From contig NZ_QLVG01000047.1 of NCBI RefSeq assembly GCF_003382685.1, forward strand, positions 1 through 56,250: a stretch of DNA of 56,250 nt, read 5' to 3'. Positions 1 to 7,651 of this stretch are shown here, piece after piece. The notes below the pieces were generated by a model that worked only from the letters and a program-made list of their open reading frames with translations, did no database searches and was not told the origin of the DNA. Every line of letters begins with the position of its first letter. The first letter of the stretch is position 1. The position numbers and the translations under genes are program-made. The stretch is from Halorussus litoreus. GTDB lineage: Archaea > Halobacteriota > Halobacteria > Halobacteriales > Haladaptataceae.

Positions 1-24
1 GAGCGCGGCGTCGACGCCGCGCTC
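1..24. repeat. Perfect 24-bp palindrome at the window edge
   Basis: Bases 1-12 are the exact reverse complement of bases 13-24. The palindrome lies in the charged insert of the partial receiver-like gene and may extend further left, outside the window. It resembles the longer palindromes inside the importer ATPase, dapB and lysA. Confidence 0.7.
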
Positions 25-273
25 GCCAGCACCACGCTCGCGAACGTCGCGTTCGCATTCGTCGCGCTCGGTCGCACCCCAATCGCTCTCCACGAAGCGG
101 TCGCCGACCACGACCTGATCGACGTGTTCGGCGTCGAGAACGGCCAGCGCGGCCTCGACGCTCGTGACGGCCGCCAACTCGACTACCGGGCCGGCGGCCG
201 CGAACGCGCGTTCGAGTTCTCGACCGGTCGCGTCGTCCGGGGTGAGGTAGAGAACGCGTAGCGCTTGGCTCAT
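1..273 (-). CDS. Receiver-like signalling protein, N-terminal part (cut by window edge)
   Basis: Only the first 91 codons are in the window; the gene runs off the left edge. The ATG at 273 opens with SQALRVLYLTPDD, followed by an alternating hydrophobic/acidic pattern (EAALAVLDAEHVDQVVVGD) that resembles the beta1-alpha1-beta2-alpha2-beta3 half of a response-regulator receiver domain, as found at the start of haloarchaeal PAS/histidine-kinase and Bat-type regulators. After the third strand the protein enters a charged Arg/Glu/Asp stretch (ERDECERDVRERGAGERG) that looks like an insertion, and the window begins in a 24-bp palindrome. Receiver homology is inferred from pattern only; the output domain is not visible. 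Confidence 0.5.
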   Translation of the reverse strand, partial: MSQALRVLYLTPDDATGRELERAFAAAGPVVELAAVTSVEAALAVLDAEHVDQVVVGDRFVESDWGATERDECERDVRERGAGERGVDAAL

Positions 274-455
274 CGTCGTGTCGTGGGGGGAGTATTGTTC
301 ATCTCTGGAGTGACACCGAACGTCCGCACGGCCGGAACCGAGCGGTGGCTGTCGGAAGTAATCTATCTTTAGTACGGGACGCGAAATTGAAAAAGGACAC
401 GGCCGAGCGGACGAATCCTGTCAGTTCGTTCGGTGCGATGTTCGTCAGTGAGAAC

Positions 456-1004
456 CTACCCCTGTCCCGTCTCGACCGCCACGTCCTCGAAGGTCACCGC
501 GACCGACTCGCCGTATCGGTCGCCGTTCTCCTCGTCGTGGCGCATGTACTGCGGCGGTTCGACCCGCACGTCGATGTCGTAGCGACCGTCGCCCGGAACT
601 TCGAGATTCTTCCCGTAGTGGTAGAGGCCCGGGTGCCAGACCAGCGGGACGGTTGTCGGCCCGACCTGCTCGCCGTCCTCGGGCCTCAGCGTGGCGACGA
701 CGGTGCAGCCCGGGACGAACCGACCGTCCGCGGCGTCACAGACCGCCACTTCGAGGTGGCAGTTCTCCTCGTCGGGCTCGACCCACTCGAACCGCCCCTC
801 GTCGACGAGCGCGTACATCCCCTCGGCCTCCTCCTGTGCGAATCCGACCACGTAGTCGCCTACCTCCTGCTTGCCGCCGGTCTCGGCGACCTCGTTGGCC
901 ATGTAGTCCAGCGCCTCCCGATACGCCTCGCCAGCCTGTTCGGCGAGATCGAGTTGCTTCTGGTCGACCTCGTCGCTGGTCACTTTCTCCGGATTGTCGG
1001 GCAT
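456..1004 (-). CDS. P19/Tp34-type iron-transport family protein
   Basis: 182 aa. The C-terminal two thirds match the P19/Tp34 periplasmic iron-binding fold: a PGCTVVATL strand, VWHPGLYHYGKNLEVPGDG (His-Tyr-Gly-x-Asn followed by a PGxG turn, the family hallmark) and a terminal strand DIDVRVEPPQYMRHDEE. In bacteria such proteins bind Fe or Cu next to FTR1-type permeases. Here there is no signal peptide or lipobox: the N-terminus is hydrophilic and acidic (PDNPEKVTSDEVDQKQLDLAEQ), so the protein may be cytoplasmic or its export may differ from the family norm. No permease gene is adjacent. ATG at 1004 is the only start that keeps the full domain. Family call likely, function inferred. Confidence 0.65.
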   Translation of the reverse strand: MPDNPEKVTSDEVDQKQLDLAEQAGEAYREALDYMANEVAETGGKQEVGDYVVGFAQEEAEGMYALVDEGRFEWVEPDEENCHLEVAVCDAADGRFVPGCTVVATLRPEDGEQVGPTTVPLVWHPGLYHYGKNLEVPGDGRYDIDVRVEPPQYMRHDEENGDRYGESVAVTFEDVAVETGQG

Positions 1005-1092
1005 GGCATCACAGGGTGGACGGGAGAAACGGGATTAAGGGTTGTGGCGGGGAAATCGAGAATTACGCTGGTCGATTCATTCGCTCGGAGAA

Positions 1093-1163
1093 TGCGCCGG
1101 CCGGGACTTGAACCCGGGTCGATGGCTTGGAAGGCCATAGTCATACCACTAGACCACCGGCGC
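1093..1163 (-). tRNA. tRNA-Gly (anticodon TCC)
   Basis: On the minus strand, acceptor GCGCCGG (1157-1163) pairs with CCGGCGC (1094-1100), with discriminator A at 1093. The anticodon arm is ATGGC-CTTCCAA-GCCAT, giving anticodon TCC. The T arm contains GGTTCAAGTCC. CCA is not encoded, as is usual for haloarchaea. Confidence 0.95.
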
Positions 1164-1199
1164 GCTTCGCTCACTTCGTTCGCTCGCACGCCGAGGCTC

Positions 1200-1218
1200 G
1201 CAAATCCTTCGGATTTGC
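1200..1218. other. Hairpin in the leader region of tRNA-Gly
   Basis: An 8-bp perfect inverted repeat (GCAAATCC / GGATTTGC) with a 3-nt loop lies in the 285-bp gap between tRNA-Gly and the methyltransferase gene. An 11-bp direct copy of the tRNA 5' end (ACCACCGGCGC at 1221-1231, identical to 1153-1163) follows immediately. The rest of the gap has no gene that I can support. Confidence 0.5.
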
Positions 1219-1448
1219 TCACCACCGGCGCACTGCATTTGTTTGTGCGCCGAGCCTTGCCGAGCGGGGCAAGACACCAGCGCGCTGCGTTCGGCGTGAC
1301 GCCGACGCGTACCCTGAAATTTGCTACCCGGCATTAAGGGCCTTACTGTTTCGCTCGGTTCTGGGTGGTGCGGTTATCGTCGGCTCAAGCAGTAGCGAGG
1401 TTCGCAGTCATTCCCCGGACGTTTCCACGGAGACGCGACCACCTCGAA

Positions 1449-2162
1449 CTACGCCCGACTCCGAACCGTCGCGTAGCAGTTCCCGCTCGACAGCTCGAAC
1501 TCGACCAGTTCGAGGTCGCTCGCCGCGATCTCGGCCTCGAACTCCGCGGGCGCGTAGACGTGGTAGAATCGGCCCACCGTCTCGCCGCCCGGCAGCGTCC
1601 AGTCGATGGTCGCGTCGAACCCCGCCTCCGCGTCGCCGTCCTCGTCGAATCTGTCGTGGGCCGTGCTCCACGCGCTCACGAGCGCTCGGCCGTCGGGCGC
1701 GAGGACGCGCGCGAGTTCGTCGAGGCTATCGCGCCGGGTAGCCTCGCTCGGCAGGTGGTGGAGCGTCGCCACGTAGACCGCGAGTCCGACCGTGGCGTCC
1801 CGAAGCGGGAGTCGCGCCGCGTCGGTCTGCACCAGTTCGGCGTCGAATCGCCGGTTGGCGGCGCGCTCGCGCGCGGTGGCGAGCACGCCGCGGCTCGCGT
1901 CCGCAGCCACCACGCGGTCGGCCCGCTCGGCCAGCAGTTCGGCGTGGCGACCGTTGCCGCAGCCGAGGTCGAGCGCGACCGACGCGGGGTCCCCGCCGTC
2001 GACGAACTCCGCGTTTTCGCTGAACTCCGCACTGTCGACGAACGCCTCGACCTCCGGCCACGGGTACTCGCGGGTCTTCGCGAAGTGGTCCGCGATGCGG
2101 TCGTAGGTCGCTCGGACCGCGGCGCGCTCTGGGTGGGGGTCGTCAGCCTCGGCCTCGTCCAT
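1449..2162 (-). CDS. Class I SAM-dependent methyltransferase, Trm9/ALKBH8-like
   Basis: 237 aa. The N-terminus ATYDRIADHFAKTREYPWPEV matches the start of Trm9-type proteins, which methylate carboxymethyl-modified wobble uridines in tRNA. SAM motif I is VALDLGCGNGRHAELLA (about residues 62-78), followed by an acidic residue after beta2 (VAADASRGVL), the motif ELVQTDAARLPL, motif IV VYVATLHHLPS and a C-terminal strand ELVEFELSSGNCY. Length is normal for the family. The gene stands alone, 95 bp downstream of the KaiC-like gene on the same strand. tRNA modification is inferred from family resemblance; class I methyltransferases share this fold widely, so a small-molecule substrate is possible. 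Confidence 0.75.
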   Translation of the reverse strand: MDEAEADDPHPERAAVRATYDRIADHFAKTREYPWPEVEAFVDSAEFSENAEFVDGGDPASVALDLGCGNGRHAELLAERADRVVAADASRGVLATARERAANRRFDAELVQTDAARLPLRDATVGLAVYVATLHHLPSEATRRDSLDELARVLAPDGRALVSAWSTAHDRFDEDGDAEAGFDATIDWTLPGGETVGRFYHVYAPAEFEAEIAASDLELVEFELSSGNCYATVRSRA

Positions 2163-2257
2163 ACCTGTCGGGGTTGCGGTCCCGGCGACAAAACGGCACC
2201 GTTCACCATCGCTGTCGAAGGTAGAACGGAAAACGACGATTCGGAACTTGCCCTCTG

Positions 2258-2908
2258 CTACGGCACCGGTCGCCAGTCGGTCGTCTCGCCCACGCCCTGC
2301 ACGCGGAGCTGGGTCTCGCCGCCGTCGTCCTCGCGGACCTCGATCTGGGCGTCGAACAGCTGCTGGAGGGTGCTCATCGTCTGCTGGTCGTGGGTGGTCG
2401 AGTCGATGACGAACACGCCGAGCGCGTCCGCGCTCTGGACCCGGCCGGTGAACACGTGGAGGAAGCGGAACACCGTCTGGAGGTTCGAGTACATCAGCAG
2501 CGTCGACAGCGAGTGGAGCAGGATGCGGTTGCGCTGGACGCCGCCCTCCTTGTAGAACGCTTCGAGGAACTCCGAGAGCTGGATTCCGATGCCGGTCATG
2601 TCCTTCGGCGAGGAGACGTAGGCGATATCGGCGGTGTCGACGGGACTGGTTCCCTGCTGTTTGGAGACGCAGTCGACGACCCCGAGCGGGCCACTCTCGT
2701 CGCGGCCCAGCGACTCCCGGAGAGCCTCGCGCACGTCCTCGCCACCGTCCTTCGTGGTGACGACGATCGATCCCTCACCGTGGCGACTACCGTGTGCGAG
2801 AATCTCGATTGCGAGTTCGCGTTTGCCCGTCATCGGCGGCCCGGCCACCAGGAGGTTCGTCCCCGGCTCGACCTCGACCCCCGAACAGACGTCACCCAGT
2901 CCGTACAT
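2258..2908 (-). CDS. KaiC/RAD55-like RecA-superfamily ATPase
   Basis: 216 aa. A Walker A motif GPPMTGKRE (about residues 23-31) follows the short N-terminal strand PGTNLLVAG, which is the layout of haloarchaeal RAD55/KaiC-like single-domain ATPases. A Walker B-like strand ALGVFVIDSTTHD lies near residue 170, and a Thr/Gln segment QQTMSTLQQL follows it. These proteins are usually assigned to signal transduction, often beside HTH or receiver proteins; no such partner is adjacent here. A short Shine-Dalgarno-like GAGG lies about 10 bases before the ATG. A TATA-like AATATAA at about 2996-3003 suggests a leadered transcript. The ligand is unknown. Confidence 0.7.
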   Translation of the reverse strand: MYGLGDVCSGVEVEPGTNLLVAGPPMTGKRELAIEILAHGSRHGEGSIVVTTKDGGEDVREALRESLGRDESGPLGVVDCVSKQQGTSPVDTADIAYVSSPKDMTGIGIQLSEFLEAFYKEGGVQRNRILLHSLSTLLMYSNLQTVFRFLHVFTGRVQSADALGVFVIDSTTHDQQTMSTLQQLFDAQIEVREDDGGETQLRVQGVGETTDWRPVP

Positions 2909-3050
2909 GGCGGTTCCTCGCGGTGAAATCGTCGCCGGGACGCGACCGACCCGAAGGGTGTCCCGGTTTCGTCTGCCAGCAAAATCTCCTGTTTAGCTTA
3001 TATTCTTTTTGATTACTGTTGGCTTTTCGGGGAGGGATGCTCGGCCGCGA

Positions 3051-3170
3051 CGAATCGAGACGAATGCCGTGAAATTGAGACGAATGCCGTGAAATTGAGA
3101 CGAATGCCGTGAAATCGAGGCGAATAGCGCGAAATCGAGGCGAATAGCGCGAAATCGAGACGATACGCGT
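3051..3170. repeat. Tandem repeat, 20-bp unit, about 5.5 copies
   Basis: Complete units run at 3061, 3081, 3101, 3121 and 3141, with partial units on each side. The first three begin CGAATGCCGTGAAAT; the next two carry CGAATAGCGCGAAAT. The array sits between the stop of the 386-aa gene (3176) and the promoter of the KaiC-like gene. No coding use is evident, because 20 bp is not a multiple of three. Confidence 0.95.
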
Positions 3171-3175
3171 GAGTA

Positions 3176-4336
3176 TCAATACGACGATTCGAGGCGGTCG
3201 ATGCGGTCGAGCGACTGTTGGCGGACGTACTCGATCGCGATGCGGGTGAGGTGGTCGCCCGAGTCGGCCCAGCCGTCGGCCCGGTCGAGGTACGTGTTCA
3301 CGATGCGGCGCAGGCGCTCGACGCCGGCCGCTCTGTCGTTCGCGAGATTCAGCTCCGCGGTCACGGGCGTGAGCTGGGTGCCCCTGTCCTCGGGGTAGTC
3401 GTCGGTGTCGTCGAGGCCGATCTGCGCGCCGACCACCAGCAACACGATGGCGCGCTTGAACCCCTCGCCCAGCTCCACCCCGAGGTCGGCCTCGTACATG
3501 TTGAGCATGTCCTCGTAGAGGATGCCCACCCGGGCGTACTGGGTGGCGAAGTACGGCAGGTCGGCGTCGGCCTCGAACAGGTCGGCCCCGTCGGGGTCTG
3601 GGAACTTGTACCGCTCCCGGATGGCTTCGGCGGCAGCCTCGCGTTCGGAGGGGTCGTCGGTCCCCTCCGCGTTGCGGAATCGGTCGAGCAGGTCGCGGAA
3701 CTCCCGGTCGGCCTCCTGATGGCGCTCGGAGACGGAGACGGCGTGTTCGTAGTGCTCGCGGACCGCCTCCGGCGTCTCGTCGGCGCCGAGCCACGCCTCG
3801 ACGCTCTCCTGCAAACTCGCCTGCGCGAGTTCGGCCACGCGCTCGCGTGGGCGCAGGTTCGTTTCGAAGTCCTCGTACTCGTCGTCGTTGACCGCGTCGC
3901 GCATGTCGCCGTCGAGCAGCGCCCGGACGACGTTGCGAGTCGTCTCGCGCCCGCGCGCCGCGAAGTCGCGGTCGACCTCGCTGCCGATCCGGCCGAGTGG
4001 CACGTCCCCGGCGAGAACGTGGATGCGGCCGAGGGTCAACATCGCGGGCAGGACGAGTCTGGTGTCGTAATCGAATCGCGCTTGCTGGTCCGCCGCGCCC
4101 GGTGCGGCATCGAGGTCGCCGGCCTCGCGCGCCCGCTGGAGGTCGCGCTCGACGCTCAAAAACAGCCGCTCGGTCATCGACTCGATCTCGGACTCCACTT
4201 CGTTGCGGAGCAACACCATCGCGACCACCCGCGGGTCGCGGCTCTCCGCGAGGTGGCTCGCCAGCGCCCGAACCGTCGCCGGAACTCGTGACCGAACGCG
4301 ACCCATGTGTCGGCCGAAACTCTCGGGCCACTGCAT
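3176..4336 (-). CDS. Conserved-looking haloarchaeal protein of unknown function
   Basis: 386 aa from ATG at 4336 (QWPESFGRHMGRVRSRV). An open frame continues upstream on this strand, but that part crosses the promoter and start of the divergent GGGPS-like gene, so I reject it. The protein is soluble, almost all helical and acidic. Recognisable stretches are RDPRVVAMVLLRNEVESEIESM near residue 30, a helix LTLGRIHVLAGDVPLGRIGSEVDRDF near 120, and FATQYARVGILYEDMLNMYEADLGVELGEGFKRAIVLLVVGAQIGLDDTDDYPEDRG near 260-320. I do not recognise a family. It is divergent from the GGGPS-like gene (123-bp gap), so the two may be co-regulated. Confidence 0.7.
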   Translation of the reverse strand: MQWPESFGRHMGRVRSRVPATVRALASHLAESRDPRVVAMVLLRNEVESEIESMTERLFLSVERDLQRAREAGDLDAAPGAADQQARFDYDTRLVLPAMLTLGRIHVLAGDVPLGRIGSEVDRDFAARGRETTRNVVRALLDGDMRDAVNDDEYEDFETNLRPRERVAELAQASLQESVEAWLGADETPEAVREHYEHAVSVSERHQEADREFRDLLDRFRNAEGTDDPSEREAAAEAIRERYKFPDPDGADLFEADADLPYFATQYARVGILYEDMLNMYEADLGVELGEGFKRAIVLLVVGAQIGLDDTDDYPEDRGTQLTPVTAELNLANDRAAGVERLRRIVNTYLDRADGWADSGDHLTRIAIEYVRQQSLDRIDRLESSY

Positions 4337-4421
4337 ATCAGGGTTGTGGAAGGCGTCGCGTCGCGGCTCGACGGAGGTCGGCGTGACGGCGGAAACACTC
4401 GCCGGAGCGGGCAGGAGAAGC

Positions 4422-4431
4422 GAGCTTTTTA
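4422..4431 (+). promoter_or_regulatory. TATA box for the GGGPS-like gene
   Basis: The AT-rich run GCTTTTTATC lies about 30-38 bp before the ATG at 4460 in otherwise GC-rich DNA, as expected for a leaderless haloarchaeal transcript. Confidence 0.55.
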
Positions 4432-4459
4432 TCACCGCTCCGTCGGGTTTTGAGCCTAT

Positions 4460-5722
4460 ATGACTACTTTCGACGGGGTCGCGCGCGGGCTCGGCCGCCT
4501 CGGTCGCGGCGTCTCCGTGGCGGCGCGGACGGTGCTCCCGCTCGACACGAATCCGGTTCCGGCCGAGTGGAGCCACGTCACCAAGGTCGATCCCGAGGAC
4601 GAGAAGAAGCTCCCGCTGCTGTACCCGCTGTACCTTCGCCACACAGACGCCGTTTCCGTCGGCGGATCCGCTCACGTGACGCCTCGGAACACCGAGGAGA
4701 CGTTCGACCTGCTCGCGCCGGCGTCGATTCCGGTGTTTCACGAGCCGAGCGGTCCCCGGCAGGTCACCCGGCAAGCGCGCGAGCGGGCCGACCTGTTGGC
4801 CGTCCCGGAGGTGCTGAACGGGGACGTCGAATCGCTGGTCGGCGATCTGGGCGAGGCCACCGAGTACGCCCGCGAGGAACTCGTGCCGGACCTGCTGGCC
4901 GACGAACTCCCGTGGCTCCCCGACGCCATCGCCGACCCGCTCGCGAGCGTCGCCACGTCGTGGCTGCTCGCCGAGGCCGTCTTCGAGGCGTACGTCGTCC
5001 AGAACCCCGACAGCGCCGCGGCGCGCGAGGCCGGCGTCTCGGCCGACGACCTGCTGTCGCCCCGTGAGGCGAAACAGCGAGCGATGGCCGCCGAGCGCCA
5101 CCTCGGAAGCGAACTCGTCTACCTCGAGTACTCGGGCACCTACGGCGGTGACGAGGCGGCCGAGATTCTGGACCGCGTTTCGGACGCGCTGTCGTGGTCC
5201 CGACTCTGGTACGGCGGCGGCCTCGATTCGCGCGAGCACGCCGCGCGGATGCTCGACGCGGGCGCGGACGCGGTCGTCGTCGGCGACGCGTTCCACCGGG
5301 TCGCCGACGAGGAGTCAGAGGTGTGCGAACGCGCGGAGCGGGAACTCGGTACGGGAGCAGAGGCCGCTGCGGTCGACGCGTGGGTCCGCGAGCACGTCTC
5401 GGTCGCCGACTCGAACGCGGCCGCCTATCTCGCCACGATTCCCTCGGTTTCCGACCCAGAGCGGTTCGCACAGCGGTACCTGACCGCGGCTGTTCGGACG
5501 TGGCTCGGTCTGCGGGACCGCGTCGCTGACGAGCGATCCGTGACCGCAGCGTCGAGTCTCGACGCCGAGCGGCTTCTGGGGAGGACTGTAGCTGGGCTGA
5601 GTGAGGCCGACCTCGCGCTCGTCGACTGCTATCTTCACGCGCTTTTCGCCGACGGGAGAGCTTCGGGACGGTCGGCAGCGCTACCGACGAACCACTTCGC
5701 CGTCTCGCTCAGTCCGGAGTAG
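4460..5722 (+). CDS. GGGP-synthase-family protein with a long C-terminal extension
   Basis: 420 aa. Residues about 20-275 carry geranylgeranylglyceryl-phosphate synthase (PcrB/GGGPS) signatures: SHVTKVDP at the first strand (Asp of the Mg site), VSVGGSAHVT, IPVFHEPSG, the catalytic-loop-like YLEYSG near 217, and the phosphate site YGGGLDSREHAARMLDAGADAVVVGDAFH. The true enzyme makes the first ether bond of archaeal lipids and is usually about 220-250 aa. Here a further 130 aa of helices follow (WVREHVSVADSNAAAYLATI... to the end), and the middle is also expanded. The gene stands alone with its own TATA box. It may be a second, diverged GGGPS-family member with another substrate; that is inference. 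Confidence 0.65.
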   Translation: MTTFDGVARGLGRLGRGVSVAARTVLPLDTNPVPAEWSHVTKVDPEDEKKLPLLYPLYLRHTDAVSVGGSAHVTPRNTEETFDLLAPASIPVFHEPSGPRQVTRQARERADLLAVPEVLNGDVESLVGDLGEATEYAREELVPDLLADELPWLPDAIADPLASVATSWLLAEAVFEAYVVQNPDSAAAREAGVSADDLLSPREAKQRAMAAERHLGSELVYLEYSGTYGGDEAAEILDRVSDALSWSRLWYGGGLDSREHAARMLDAGADAVVVGDAFHRVADEESEVCERAERELGTGAEAAAVDAWVREHVSVADSNAAAYLATIPSVSDPERFAQRYLTAAVRTWLGLRDRVADERSVTAASSLDAERLLGRTVAGLSEADLALVDCYLHALFADGRASGRSAALPTNHFAVSLSPE

Positions 5723-5829
5723 CGACGCCGCGCGCTTCGGTACCGGTCGGTCGATGGGTTTCACGGGCGGGGTGCAAGCTCGGTGAGAATCGCGGCGTTT
5801 AAACCGGCGGGTCGAATACATTCGGTCGC

Positions 5830-5904
5830 GGGCGCTTAGCTCAGTCTGGACAGAGTACTTGGCTTCGGACCAAGCTGTCGCGGGTTCAAATCCTGCAGCG
5901 CCCA
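5830..5904 (+). tRNA. tRNA-Arg (anticodon TCG)
   Basis: Acceptor GGGCGCT (5830-5836) pairs with AGCGCCC (5897-5903), with discriminator A at 5904. The anticodon arm is CTTGG-CTTCGGA-CCAAG, giving anticodon TCG. The T arm holds GGTTCAAATCC. Its 3' end is the attachment site of the integrated element: the last bases recur at 38817 and 39733. Confidence 0.95.
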
Positions 5905-5908
5905 TTCG
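5892..5908 (+). other. attL: left attachment site in tRNA-Arg
   Basis: The 17-bp string CCTGCAGCGCCCATTCG covers the T-stem/acceptor 3' end of tRNA-Arg and recurs exactly at 38817-38833. Similarity continues imperfectly for about 35 bp into the element (TTTCGAGCGG, then CACATTCGCACGA). The core AGCGCCCATTCGTTTT (5897-5912) recurs exactly at 39733-39748. Confidence 0.9.
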
Positions 5909-6252
5909 TTTTTCGAGCGGTCCACATTCGCACGACGGAAACGGGGCGTTTATAAATCACCCGTCTATTCCGCGTTTGATTCCATTCGACATCCGAACGG
6001 GGGTGGCCGTCGTCCCGCGATTCACTAGGATTTACTTCTTGCCCCTTCGACATAAGGTCTTCGAGCAAATCCGCTCTATTGGAGGCTTTAAACACTGATA
6101 GTAACGGTCTGCAAGATACAGAGGATAAGTTTAGCGATCGGTCTCAGAAACCGTCGTCGTCATCGCCGACGAACAAAGTTACCTCGCGGCCAATGTCTGC
6201 GAAACGGCGACAGAACGGTTATCTCGGCAAATGTTGTACGCCAACTCGTACC
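5909..6252. other. Non-coding left end of element A
   Basis: About 340 bp without a gene I can support. The first 35 bp are the conserved element end also found at 38834-38867. A TATA-like TTTATAAA lies at about 5950-5957 with no convincing ORF behind it. A TTG-initiated extension of the next gene (from 6079) is basic and Ser-rich, unlike the protein it would extend, and is rejected. Confidence 0.5.
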
Positions 6253-6633
6253 ATGGAGTTCGCCTGGAAGTCCTTCGATGAACCTGACCCGGAATCCGAA
6301 CTCCGGGGGGTCGTCGGGTATCTGAACGCGTCGGAGTCCCGGACTGTGCCGAAAATCTTCTGGTATACTCGGAAGATAGAAGCCCAGCTTGCAGAGTCGG
6401 ACGGGTTGGTCGGTTATGCCCTGCGCGCCAAATTATCCCAGAAGAAGTTCTGGGCGGTTGCTGCTTGGGAGAATGACGACTTGCTCCAAAATTATGTGGA
6501 GAGCGATCCACATGCGGGGATCAGAAGAGCGCTCAAACCAGAGATGGAGGAGAGTTGGTTCGTACGGTTCGACGTGACCAGCGAGGAGGTCCCGCTGGAC
6601 GTCGATAGTGCTCTCAAGCGAGTCCGAACGTAG
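6253..6633 (+). CDS. DUF3291 / antibiotic-monooxygenase-like small protein
   Basis: 126 aa from the ATG at 6253 (EFAWKSFDEPDPESE). The pattern RTVPKIFWYTRKIEAQL, DGLVGYALRAKLSQKKFWAVAAWEN and SWFVRFDVTSEEVPL matches the dimeric ferredoxin-like alpha/beta-barrel proteins of the DUF3291/ABM group, which in haloarchaea often occur as stand-alone genes. The catalytic role of this subgroup is not established. Length is normal for the group. It is the first gene inside the element after attL and stands alone; whether it is cargo or part of the element's basic set cannot be decided from the sequence. Confidence 0.6.
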   Translation: MEFAWKSFDEPDPESELRGVVGYLNASESRTVPKIFWYTRKIEAQLAESDGLVGYALRAKLSQKKFWAVAAWENDDLLQNYVESDPHAGIRRALKPEMEESWFVRFDVTSEEVPLDVDSALKRVRT

Positions 6634-6783
6634 CGTTGCGGGGTGTATTTTGGGTGGAAAAGCCGTGATTGCGCTCGGAGCCGCAGAAGACATTGTTCAA
6701 GGTTCGGTGCTGCATTCGCGCCCTGTATTCAGTAAGACGGTTAGAACCTATCACAGGATTTGGGTTTCAGCAGAGCCGACAAA

Positions 6784-7587
6784 TCATAAACCGAGTTCAT
6801 CGCGTCTTACGGGATGACCGGCGTCCTCGTCGAGATGGGGTGGGAGCGAGTAATCCGGATCTGGAATGAAATATGGGACTGACTTGACACCGGGGTTTAT
6901 CGAGTACGCATCACTGAAAGTCAGGTCCTCGTCAACATTTATTTCTCGCGGTGTCTGGAAAAGCGGGATGGCGTAGCGATCTTCGGTCCGAGTTGAGTAA
7001 CGGACAAACAGTTGGTACGCGACGTTCTCAACTCCCTCCGATTCCAGCATGCTGATGCTCAAACTGAAACCGCCGCGTTCCTGATCTCTATGCGTTACGA
7101 GTCCTGGACTCGCAGTGAATTTGACGCGCTCGTCGTGAGGGCGGATAGATCGTTCGTAGTTATGCCGAACGTCGTCGGTTGCTCTCACTAACGGTTCTGG
7201 CGAAGTTCCTGCCTCAAGGAGTTCCGAGTCAGCATCGAAATGGGAAACGGTTACGAGTTCAAGGTTAGTGGCGGTACCGTTGCCGTAATTCGAGAGGTAC
7301 ACTATGATATCGTCGCCCTCTACTTCGTAGCCTGAAATCTCTACGAGTGGTGTTCGCTCGATTTCGGCGAGGGTAGCTTGCTTCTCTTGTACGTTCGCCA
7401 TTTTCAAATAGAGCACTACGAGCGCAAGGGTAAGACCACTATTGATGACGATATTCAGGAGTTCCAAATTCTGAACTCCTTGCCCCGTCGAGAGAAGATA
7501 GGTTGTGAAGGCAAGAATGCCAACAACTCCCCCCACGAGTAGCAGCGTCACTTTTTCCGCTAAGGATGGAAGTTCGGTATTGGTCAC
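6784..7587 (-). CDS. Membrane-anchored protein of unknown function (two N-terminal TM helices)
   Basis: 267 aa. Two hydrophobic helices lie at about residues 11-32 (VTLLLVGGVVGILAFTTYLL) and 43-62 (LLNIVINSGLTLALVVLYL). A coiled linker (KMANVQEKQATLAEIERTP) leads to a beta-rich soluble domain (EISGYEVEGDDIIVYLSNYGNGTATNLELVTV), which resembles small conserved archaeal membrane-anchored beta-sandwich proteins but matches no family I can name. It starts 64 bp downstream of the helicase stop on the same strand, so it could be a late member of the Hma transcript. However, a 35-bp piece of the same gene (one mismatch) survives in the tandem remnant at 38877-38911, which suggests it belongs to the element family rather than to Hma. 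Confidence 0.7.
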   Translation of the reverse strand: MTNTELPSLAEKVTLLLVGGVVGILAFTTYLLSTGQGVQNLELLNIVINSGLTLALVVLYLKMANVQEKQATLAEIERTPLVEISGYEVEGDDIIVYLSNYGNGTATNLELVTVSHFDADSELLEAGTSPEPLVRATDDVRHNYERSIRPHDERVKFTASPGLVTHRDQERGGFSLSISMLESEGVENVAYQLFVRYSTRTEDRYAIPLFQTPREINVDEDLTFSDAYSINPGVKSVPYFIPDPDYSLPPHLDEDAGHPVRRDELGL

Positions 7588-7651
7588 TAGGAGTGAGGTT
7601 AGATACTAAGCACTTAATTTCCCGGGGTCAAATCGACTCCTTTTACCTCGT

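Noticed and set aside
3176-5296. A 706-codon open frame on the minus strand extending the 386-aa protein upstream
   Set aside because: The extra part runs antisense through the GGGPS-like gene and its promoter, has shadow-type composition and no motif; the protein start at 4336 fits better.
6079-6252. N-terminal extension of the DUF3291-like protein from a TTG start
   Set aside because: The added 58 residues are Ser/Lys-rich and unlike both the protein and the haloarchaeal norm; the ATG at 6253 begins exactly at the family start.
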